A DNA stretch of 11,783 nt, from NCBI GenBank assembly GCA_025938035.1, contig JAICQE010000143.1, positions 1-11,783 of the forward strand, read 5' to 3'. Both the position numbers and the translations under genes were made by a program. The first letter of the stretch is position 1, and the number at the start of each line of letters is the position of its first letter. The notes under the pieces are model-generated. The model saw nothing but the letters and a program-made list of their open reading frames with translations. It was not told the origin of the DNA and ran no database searches. Shown here one piece after another: positions 1 through 5,203 of this stretch. The DNA comes from Vicinamibacteria bacterium. GTDB lineage: Bacteria; Acidobacteriota; Vicinamibacteria; Vicinamibacterales; UBA2999.

Positions 1-83
1 CGTGGAAGGGAGACGGTCTTGAGTGCGTCGCACGGCTGCTGAAGCAGCGCGGCAGCGGCCATGACGACGAGTGAGCTGACCAT
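1..83 (-). CDS. Tannase/feruloyl esterase family protein, N-terminal fragment (runs off left edge)
   Basis: Only the first 27 codons are in the window. An ATG at 81-83 opens a frame that stays open to base 1. It begins MVSSLVVMAAAALL, a short signal-peptide-like hydrophobic stretch, then QQPCDALKTVSLP. The pattern C-[ED]-x-L-x(4)-L just after the signal peptide matches the mature start of tannase/feruloyl-esterase family proteins, and the complete family member at 1334-2956 has CESLAEIAL at the same place. The start is backed by a strong Shine-Dalgarno sequence AAGGAGG (88-94, minus strand), four bases from the ATG. The gene lies 28 bases downstream of the pobA stop on the same strand and is probably the next operon member. 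A second ester hydrolase would fit the aromatic-ester theme. Family assignment rests on very few residues, so another secreted protein with a similar N-terminus cannot be excluded. Confidence 0.6.
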   Translation of the reverse strand, partial: MVSSLVVMAAAALLQQPCDALKTVSLP

Positions 84-87
84 AAAG

Positions 88-94
88 CCTCCTT
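88..94 (-). promoter_or_regulatory. Shine-Dalgarno site for the gene starting at 83
   Basis: On the minus strand this reads AAGGAGG, a full match to the anti-Shine-Dalgarno core, four bases before the ATG at 81-83. Its first two A residues are the last two bases of the 3' arm of the adjacent hairpin (93-110). It is the strongest ribosome site seen in the window and decides the start of the left-edge gene. Confidence 0.75.
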
Positions 95-118
95 CCGCCT
101 CAAGGCGGAAGCTACGAC
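93..118 (+). repeat. Dispersed palindrome, copy A (hairpin between pobA and next gene)
   Basis: TTCCGCCT (93-100) and AGGCGGAA (103-110) form a perfect 8-bp inverted repeat with a 2-base loop, followed by GCTACGAC (111-118). A second copy with the same layout and orientation lies at 10008-10033 (GTCCGCCT, GA, AGGCGGAC, ACTACGAC). The pobA stop codon (112-114) lies inside the GCTACGAC tail, so the element fills the pobA 3' end and the gap to the next gene. This looks like a REP-type extragenic palindrome. In mRNA it would fold into a compact hairpin directly before a Shine-Dalgarno site. Confidence 0.7.
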
Positions 119-1326
119 AACAATCCTGCCGACTCGAAGGATACCTCCGCTGGCAAGCCGACATATTGCTCGGCGAGGCTCGTCATTGCCGCGCGTGAGC
201 TGGTGAGGTAATCGAGGTCCGCGATCTGGCGTTGATGATCAAACGCCGTTTCGTTCGGTGTACGGTGCAGCGTCGACGTCATCCACCACGAGAACCGCTG
301 TGCCTTCCAGACGCGGCGCAGGCAGACGTCCGAGTACTTATCCAGCCATTCGGTTTGTCCGCACGCGTAGAAGTCCTTCATCGCCCGCGCCAGCACCAGC
401 ACGTCCGAGGCGGCCAGGTTCAAACCCTTCGCGCCGGTCGGCGGAACGATATGCGCGGCGTCGCCGGCGAGGAAGAGGCGCCCATGGCGCATTGGCGCCG
501 CCACGAAGCTGCGCATCGGCGTCACGCTCTTCTGCACGATGCGGCCGACGTTGGGCCGCCAGCCATCGCGCGTGGTCATTCGCTCGAGCATCTCGGCCCA
601 GATCGCCTCGTCGGACCAGTTCTCGATCGATTCGTCCGGCGGCACCTGCAGATACAGCCGCGTCACACGAGGCGAGCGCATGCTGAATAGCGCGAAGCCG
701 CGCTCATGGTAGGTGTAAACGAGCTCGTCGGACGAGGGGGCCGCTTCAGCCAGGATCCCGAGCCAGCCAAACGGGTAGACCCGTTCATAGATGGTCAGCA
801 CGCCATCCGGGATCGACGGGCGGCAAATCCCATGGAAGCCGTCGCACCCGGCGATGAAATCGCAGTGGACTTCGTGATCGGCGTCGGCGTGCCGGAAGCG
901 AATGATGGGACGGGAGGAGTCCATGCCGCTGATCGAGACATGCCCGGCTTCGAAGAACAGCGGGCGGCCGGTCGAAAGCCGTGCATCGATCAGATCCCTG
1001 ACCACCTCGTTCTGCCCGTAGACGGTGATCGCCTTGCCGCCGGTCAGTTGGGCGAAGTCGATGTGATGCCGCACTCCCTGGAAGCTGATGTACAGGCCGT
1101 CGTGGCGAAGTCCTTCCCGCCGCAGCCGTGATCCCACCCCCGCGGCGTGCAGCAGATCGACGGTGCCCTGCTCGAGGACGCCGGCCCGCACGCGATCGAT
1201 CACGTAGTCGCGGCTTCGGTCTTCGACGATGACGGAGTCGATGCCATTGAGGTGCAGCAGCTTCCCGAGCAGCAGCCCCGCTGGCCCTGCTCCGACAATG
1301 CCGACCTGTGTTGTCTGAGTAGGCAC
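112..1326 (-). CDS. pobA: 4-hydroxybenzoate 3-monooxygenase (p-hydroxybenzoate hydroxylase)
   Basis: FAD-dependent cytoplasmic monooxygenase converting 4-hydroxybenzoate, NAD(P)H and O2 to protocatechuate, the entry to the beta-ketoadipate route. From a GTG start the protein has 404 residues (family about 390-400). Visible motifs are the dinucleotide-binding GIVGAGPAG (9-17), RVRAGVLEQG with FAD-contacting R47, CDGFHG (161-166), and GDAAHIVPPTGAKGLN from 288. Numbering runs three ahead of the Pseudomonas fluorescens enzyme, and the known substrate residues are kept: Y204, S215, R217, Y225 and Y388. The frame is open upstream to 1452, but those 42 codons overlap the preceding gene and are unlike the family, so GTG at 1324-1326, seven bases after the tannase stop, is chosen; the site GAAAGAG before it is weak. 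D36 replaces the Arg that helps NADPH preference in P. fluorescens, so cofactor choice may differ. It is third in the LysR-tannase-pobA operon. Confidence 0.95.
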   Translation of the reverse strand: MPTQTTQVGIVGAGPAGLLLGKLLHLNGIDSVIVEDRSRDYVIDRVRAGVLEQGTVDLLHAAGVGSRLRREGLRHDGLYISFQGVRHHIDFAQLTGGKAITVYGQNEVVRDLIDARLSTGRPLFFEAGHVSISGMDSSRPIIRFRHADADHEVHCDFIAGCDGFHGICRPSIPDGVLTIYERVYPFGWLGILAEAAPSSDELVYTYHERGFALFSMRSPRVTRLYLQVPPDESIENWSDEAIWAEMLERMTTRDGWRPNVGRIVQKSVTPMRSFVAAPMRHGRLFLAGDAAHIVPPTGAKGLNLAASDVLVLARAMKDFYACGQTEWLDKYSDVCLRRVWKAQRFSWWMTSTLHRTPNETAFDHQRQIADLDYLTSSRAAMTSLAEQYVGLPAEVSFESAGLLS

Positions 1327-1340
1327 GCTCTTTCTAGAGC
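1327..1340 (-). other. Small inverted repeat at the tannase/pobA junction
   Basis: GCTCT (1327-1331) and AGAGC (1336-1340) form a 5-bp stem with a 4-base loop. It covers the tannase stop codon (1334-1336) and the weak ribosome site of pobA, ending one base before the GTG. It may modulate coupled translation of pobA, but a 5-bp stem is easily found by chance. Confidence 0.3.
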
Positions 1341-2956
1341 CCGGCGCTGCACGTGAAACTGCTCGCCTGGTCCGTACTGCCGCTGCCTCTGTATTTCGCG
1401 ACGAGCGGATAGGCGCACAACGGTCTCGATCGTGTGATGCCGGTCTGGTCACGGCGAATCGCGGGAATCATGTCTGGCGCCTTGCCCTCCTCGACCCACG
1501 CGAGCAGCGCATCGATCGGGTTGGCGGGCGCCGGACCGGCGCCGCCGCCGCAGTGCGCGACGCCCGGGGCCATGAACAGGCGGATGAATTCGCCAGCCTT
1601 CGTCGCGCCACCCATTTGTTGCTGCACTCGCGTGTAATAGTCGACGGTTCCCTCGGCGGTGATCAGCTGATCGGCCCAGCCGTGCCAGACGATCGCTTTG
1701 CCTCCGCGATCGCGGAACGCCGTCAGGTCGGGGTTGTCGGTTCCGAAGACGATGCCGTATTGCTCGACCGACTGATCCCAGAACCGTTCGTAGCCCGCGG
1801 GCGTGACGGCGTTGCCGTCGAACTTCGGGTCCTGGGTCAGGAAGTAGCGGAACCAGTCCATCGAGATGCCGAACGGTGCCGGGCGGAGCGGCGTGCCTCT
1901 GCTGGTCCACAGCGCGTTCAGGTCAGCGCCACGTGGCAGCCCGTACCAGAGAAACGTGCCGTCCTGCCGGCGCGGTCCTTCCCACAGTTTCCGGATCACC
2001 GTGACGTCGCCGTCGGTGAATGCGCCGCATTCTCCAGCCGATGTGCCGCCGAGCGGCTTCGGATCGTAGGTGCAGCGTTTCGGATCTTCGATGACGCCGT
2101 CCTTCACGCCATCGATGGTGTCGCAGGCGGCGATCGCGGCAGCGGTGGCAGCCGCCAGCTTGCAGGGCGCCACCGGATTGTTTGCCGCATTCATGACGAC
2201 CGGACCCCAGAGGTGCTGGATATGGAACCGGTTCCAGTTGATCGCCGGCGCGCCCGACAGGATGCCGTTGTAGTCCTGCGGATAGCGCTGGGCCTCCATG
2301 AGACCCTGACGTCCGCCCGTCGAACACCCGTTGAAGTAGGAGTACCTCGGCGCCACACCGTACAATGCCTGCGTCAGCGCCTTGCCGGTGACGGTCATCT
2401 CGTGGATCCCGAGATACGCGTTGTCGCGAATCAGCTGCCAGTTGAGACGTCCGTTGGCGTCCAGGGCGAAGCTGCCGCTGCCGCCTTCGTGGCCGGTATC
2501 GGTCGCCCCGGCAGCGTAGCCCTGCGCAGCCGGTCCGTTGACGGCTCCGGCATTCCCGCCCGAGAAGCCACCGCCTCCATTGCCCATGAAACGCCCGTTC
2601 CAGTTCGACAGCGGAATGGCCACCCAGATCCGCACCTTGTCGCCTGCGGGTGGATGCGTTGTGTTGGCGATGACGCGGCAGAGCGCCGGGTTGTTCGCAT
2701 CGACGGCAGCCGACTCGATCGTCGTGTTCGCGAGTGCGATTTCAGCGAGGCTCTCACAGGTGCGCACCGGCCTGGCGCTGGGAATCAGCGCCCTCGGCGG
2801 AGGCCCTGCGGGAGGCCCGCCACGGCCGGGCCCGGCGACAGGCGCCCCCGGGGGCACGCCGCCACGGCCGCGGCCGCCCTGGTCCTGGCCGCTCACACCC
2901 GTCGTCAACACGATCAGCGACATCAGCAGGAACAGCGTTCGATTGCGTCTGGCCAT
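1334..2956 (-). CDS. Secreted tannase/feruloyl esterase family hydrolase
   Basis: Serine hydrolase of the tannase/feruloyl-esterase family (PF07519 type), 540 residues, the usual size. Known members cleave gallate, ferulate, mono(hydroxyethyl) terephthalate or related phenolic and aromatic esters. A signal peptide is clear: a basic start MARRNR, a hydrophobic core to about residue 20, and likely cleavage near GQ (23-24). Residues 25-60 are a Gly/Pro/Arg-rich linker. The family CS-D-HC signature is complete: C211-S212 in NGCSTGG, D429 in GWADQLI, H468-C469 in GVAHCGG. S212, D429 and H468 form the triad, with a C211-C469 disulfide expected, consistent with an exported enzyme. The exact substrate cannot be read from sequence. 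Linkage to pobA suggests a product that is, or is converted to, 4-hydroxybenzoate. The ATG at 2954-2956 lies three bases after the LysR stop, without a clear Shine-Dalgarno site, so coupled translation is likely. Confidence 0.9.
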   Translation of the reverse strand: MARRNRTLFLLMSLIVLTTGVSGQDQGGRGRGGVPPGAPVAGPGRGGPPAGPPPRALIPSARPVRTCESLAEIALANTTIESAAVDANNPALCRVIANTTHPPAGDKVRIWVAIPLSNWNGRFMGNGGGGFSGGNAGAVNGPAAQGYAAGATDTGHEGGSGSFALDANGRLNWQLIRDNAYLGIHEMTVTGKALTQALYGVAPRYSYFNGCSTGGRQGLMEAQRYPQDYNGILSGAPAINWNRFHIQHLWGPVVMNAANNPVAPCKLAAATAAAIAACDTIDGVKDGVIEDPKRCTYDPKPLGGTSAGECGAFTDGDVTVIRKLWEGPRRQDGTFLWYGLPRGADLNALWTSRGTPLRPAPFGISMDWFRYFLTQDPKFDGNAVTPAGYERFWDQSVEQYGIVFGTDNPDLTAFRDRGGKAIVWHGWADQLITAEGTVDYYTRVQQQMGGATKAGEFIRLFMAPGVAHCGGGAGPAPANPIDALLAWVEEGKAPDMIPAIRRDQTGITRSRPLCAYPLVAKYRGSGSTDQASSFTCSAGL

Positions 2957-2959
2957 AGG

Positions 2960-3913
2960 TCAGGTCTCGAGAAATGGGGCCGGACCCTCTGGCGGGGCCA
3001 GCCACTGGTGATCTTTGAAGACGGCGGCGAGCTGCTCTCGAATCCAGATGCTCCGCGGCTCATTGTCGAATCGTCGATGCCAGTGCAGCTTCAAATCGTA
3101 GGGCAGATCGAACGGCGGCAGCGCCGCGGCCACCTGTGAGGTCAGCGACGCGAAGCGGGTGACAACCGCATACGGCAGCGTGGCCACGAGCTGCGATTCC
3201 ATCACGATGAACGGCACGCTCAGCACGTGCGAGGTGTACACGACAATCTTGCGGCGCAGCTTGCGGCGTTCGATGAACCGCTCGAGCACTTCCTGGCTTC
3301 GTCCTTCACGGCGAACGACGATGTGCTCGGCGGCAAGGAAGGCGGCCGTCGTGAGCCGGCTCTTCCAGAGAGGGTGGCCGGCGCGCATCAGGCAGGCGAA
3401 CCCGTGCCTCGACAATCTGCGCTGCCGGAAGTTTCTCAACGCCAGCGCCGGATAGAAGCCGGCGGCGAGGTCGATGTCGCCGCTCTCCAGTCCCTGCGCG
3501 AGCTGCGCATCGCTGACCGACACCGTGCTCACGGGACACTTGGGCGCATGCGTGCGGAAGTGCTCGATGATCGACGGGAAGAACGCCATCTCGGCGATGT
3601 CGGATACTGCCAGCGTGATCGGCCGGGTGTTGACTGCGGGATCGAACCGTTCACCTCTGAGCAGGTCTTCCTGCAGATGCTGCAGGTGCGGGCGCGCCGC
3701 GCGAACGATGGCGTGCGCACGCGGCGTCGGAACAATGCCGCTCGGGCGGCGGACGAACAGCGGGTCATCGAACGTTTCGCGCAGGCGCCGCAGGGCCTTG
3801 CTCACGGCGGGCTGACTCATGCCGAGCTGCCGGGCGGCGCGGCTGACGCTCAGCTCGTCATAGAGCGCGACGGCGATCGGCAGGAGGTTGAGGTCCGGGG
3901 TTTTCGTTGTCAC
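2960..3913 (-). CDS. LysR-type transcriptional regulator, first gene of the aromatic-ester operon
   Basis: LysR-family activator/repressor, 317 residues, typical length. The N-terminal winged helix-turn-helix spans about residues 8-66, with the diagnostic run SVSRAARQLGMSQPAVSKAL and then LRRLRETFDDPLFVR. The rest is the periplasmic-binding-protein-like effector domain that senses a small molecule, here plausibly an aromatic acid or ester-derived intermediate (inference). The start is a GTG (3911-3913); the frame is closed by TAA at 3938-3940 and no other start codon occurs before that. No Shine-Dalgarno site is seen. The gene lies first in the same-strand run with the tannase (3-base gap) and pobA, and divergent from the esterase gene at 4205. 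This is the usual geometry for a LysR regulator controlling its neighbours and itself. A palindrome 20 bases upstream overlaps its likely -10 box. Confidence 0.92.
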   Translation of the reverse strand: MTTKTPDLNLLPIAVALYDELSVSRAARQLGMSQPAVSKALRRLRETFDDPLFVRRPSGIVPTPRAHAIVRAARPHLQHLQEDLLRGERFDPAVNTRPITLAVSDIAEMAFFPSIIEHFRTHAPKCPVSTVSVSDAQLAQGLESGDIDLAAGFYPALALRNFRQRRLSRHGFACLMRAGHPLWKSRLTTAAFLAAEHIVVRREGRSQEVLERFIERRKLRRKIVVYTSHVLSVPFIVMESQLVATLPYAVVTRFASLTSQVAAALPPFDLPYDLKLHWHRRFDNEPRSIWIREQLAAVFKDHQWLAPPEGPAPFLET

Positions 3914-3932
3914 AAGTCGAGCGGCAGGTGTG

Positions 3933-3945
3933 GGGCATTATGCCC
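3933..3945 (-). promoter_or_regulatory. Candidate LysR promoter -10 embedded in a palindrome (possible operator)
   Basis: GGGCAT-T-ATGCCC is a perfect 6+6 inverted repeat around one central base. On the minus strand its centre reads CATAAT (3937-3942), five of six matches to a sigma-70 -10 box, placed to start transcription around 3930, some 16 bases before the GTG. No convincing -35 box is found 17 bases further upstream, as is common for activator-dependent or weak promoters. A regulator bound to this dyad would block or reposition polymerase, so LysR self-control is a reasonable guess. The strict T-N11-A LysR box is not obvious here. Confidence 0.4.
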
Positions 3946-3973
3946 TGCTGGAGGACACGGAGGTTGCGAAGTT

Positions 3974-4040
3974 AACGGTCTTCGTTCGTCTTCGTTGCTT
4001 CGTTCCTCCTGTGAGACCGTTGCCTCCGTCCACCTCCGTC
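3974..4040 (+). repeat. CTTCGTT / CCTCCGTC short-repeat cluster bracketed by an inverted repeat
   Basis: CTTCGTT occurs three times (3980-3986, 3990-3996, 3998-4004) and CCTCCGTC twice, 10 bases apart (4023-4030, 4033-4040). AACGGTCT (3974-3981) and AGACCGTT (4014-4021) are a perfect 8-bp inverted repeat enclosing the CTTCGTT units. On the minus strand the cluster reads as CGGAGG and CGAAG units. Such CGGAGG/CGAAG runs recur, to my memory, in intergenic DNA of environmental bacteria; this could not be checked here. It lies between the two divergent promoters. Confidence 0.55.
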
Positions 4041-4042
4041 GC

Positions 4043-4070
4043 TTCGGGCGAGGGTGGGCCGCGGCCCGAA
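4043..4070 (+). other. GC-rich stem-loop with nested palindrome upstream of the esterase gene
   Basis: TTCGGGC (4043-4049) pairs perfectly with GCCCGAA (4064-4070) around a 14-base loop. The 12-bp perfect palindrome GGGCCGCGGCCC (4056-4067) overlaps the right arm, so two mutually exclusive folds are possible. There is no T-tract, so it is not a standard intrinsic terminator. It could be a protein-binding site or simply part of the repeat element to its left. Confidence 0.35.
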
Positions 4071-4156
4071 TGGTAGACGCGTGCCACCCGTTTCGCGGAT
4101 TCCGAATATCGGTTATGCAAGCCCGGAATACGAGCGGGTCCGGCCGCCAACCACCC

Positions 4157-4185
4157 TTGACGCTCTCGTAGTTCCGCACGATCAT
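4157..4185 (+). promoter_or_regulatory. Candidate sigma-70 promoter for the esterase/fusion/DUF1552 operon
   Basis: TTGACG (4157-4162) matches five of six bases of a -35 box. After 17 bases GATCAT (4180-4185) matches four of six of a -10 box. Transcription would start near 4192, about 12 bases before the ATG at 4205. That fits the lack of a Shine-Dalgarno site there. Sigma-70 consensus may not fully apply in this phylum, so this is only a candidate. Confidence 0.35.
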
Positions 4186-4204
4186 CCGCTCCGTGACAGT
4201 CGTG

Positions 4205-5203
4205 ATGACGAAGCGGCACCTTTTATCGGGCACGCTGGCGGCGGTTTTGACGTGCGGCCTGGCGCACGCGCAGACGGTTCCACAGGCGCCGAACCCCGAC
4301 ACCTTCTACAAGCTGGGACCCGATTCACTCGAGCAGGACGGTGTTCCCAGGGGCGAGATTCGCGGGCCGTTCACACTGCCCAGCAGCGCCTATCCCGGGA
4401 CGCAGCACACCTACTGGGTGTACGTGCCGGCGCAGTACACGGCGTCGGAGCCGGCGGGCCTCATGATCTTCAACGACGGCCAGGCGTTCAAGAATCCGGC
4501 CGGCAACATCCGCGCGCACAACGTGCTCGACAACCTGATCTTCCGCCGGGAGATTCCGGTGATGATCGCCGTCTTCATCAATCCGGGCCGGACGCCAGAA
4601 CAGCCCGAGCCCACGCCGCAGAACTGGGGCGACAAGGACACGAATCGGCCGACCGAATACAACACGCTCGATGATCGCTACGCCCGCGTCATCGTCGACG
4701 AGCTGATGCCGGCGCTGCACACGGACTTCAACATCTCGAAAGACCCGGAGCGCCACGGCATCGGAGGCGCGAGCTCAGGCGCCATCGCGGCATTCACCGT
4801 GGCGTGGGAACGGCCCGACCACTTCCGCAAGGTGCTCAGCATCGTCGGCAGCTTCACGAACATCCGCGGCGGACACGTCTATCCCGACATCGTGCTCAAA
4901 GCGGATCGGAAGCCGATACGGGTCTTCCTGCAGGACAGCAGAAACGACAATCGCGCGCTGGCCGCGAACGGCAACTACGATCAGACGCGCGACTGGTTCT
5001 ATCAGAACGTCCGGTTGATGGAAGCGCTCGTGAAGAAAGGCTACGACGTCAATTACTCATGGGGCATGAACAGGCACGGCCAGGCGATGGGCGGCGCGAT
5101 CCTCCCGGAGATGATGCGCTGGCTCTGGCGCGATCACCCCGTTTCCACTGATCCGCGGGACATGACGGAGCGATCAATGCGATCGGCGGCGGCACAGAAC
5201 TGA
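4205..5203 (+). CDS. Exported Fes-type (enterochelin esterase-like) alpha/beta-hydrolase
   Basis: Serine hydrolase of the putative esterase family (PF00756; relatives are enterochelin esterase Fes, feruloyl esterases and antigen 85), 332 residues from the chosen ATG. The N-terminus is a signal peptide: MTKR, a hydrophobic core, and the likely cleavage motif AHA before QT (about residue 23). Just inside the mature protein are typical subfamily lines such as the yVPAQY segment and FNDGQAF. The nucleophile elbow is GGASSGA with S190, the histidine is H291 in NRHGQAM, and the acid is D248 or D244 in QDSRND. GTG codons at 4202 and 4193 are alternative starts; ATG gives the best signal peptide. Its stop overlaps the next start as TGATG, so the downstream fusion is translationally coupled. 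The substrate is unknown; polysaccharide-bound aromatic or acetyl esters are plausible, given the divergent tannase/pobA operon. Confidence 0.85.
   Translation: MTKRHLLSGTLAAVLTCGLAHAQTVPQAPNPDTFYKLGPDSLEQDGVPRGEIRGPFTLPSSAYPGTQHTYWVYVPAQYTASEPAGLMIFNDGQAFKNPAGNIRAHNVLDNLIFRREIPVMIAVFINPGRTPEQPEPTPQNWGDKDTNRPTEYNTLDDRYARVIVDELMPALHTDFNISKDPERHGIGGASSGAIAAFTVAWERPDHFRKVLSIVGSFTNIRGGHVYPDIVLKADRKPIRVFLQDSRNDNRALAANGNYDQTRDWFYQNVRLMEALVKKGYDVNYSWGMNRHGQAMGGAILPEMMRWLWRDHPVSTDPRDMTERSMRSAAAQN

Larger units (their letters stand above)
3914..4204. other. Divergent intergenic region between lysR and the esterase gene
   Basis: These 291 bases carry no credible gene. From left to right they hold the LysR -10/palindrome (3933-3945), a pyrimidine-rich short-repeat cluster (3974-4040), a GC-rich stem-loop (4043-4070), a stretch with no recognised structure (about 4071-4156), and a candidate promoter for the rightward operon (4157-4185). 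Base composition changes abruptly in 3974-4040 relative to the coding DNA on both sides, which suggests inserted repeat material. Confidence 0.6.

Noticed and set aside
1327..1452. Upstream extension of pobA by 42 codons to 1452
   Set aside because: The extension overlaps the end of the tannase gene, is Arg/Ser-rich, and does not resemble PobA N-termini. The GTG at 1326 places the FAD motif at the normal distance from the start.
1553..3139. Long open frame (528 codons) on the plus strand opposite the tannase gene
   Set aside because: It lies antisense to a gene with a full catalytic signature and signal peptide. Its protein is Arg/Pro/Ala-rich without any recognisable domain, as expected from the reverse frame of high-GC coding DNA.
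3974..4040. CRISPR-like array
   Set aside because: Units are only 7-8 bases with 1-3 bases between them; there are no spacers and no cas genes.
3227..4171. Plus-strand open frame overlapping lysR and extending into the intergenic region
   Set aside because: Most of it is antisense to the helix-turn-helix gene and the rest crosses the short-repeat cluster. Its composition is unlike a protein and there is no ribosome site.
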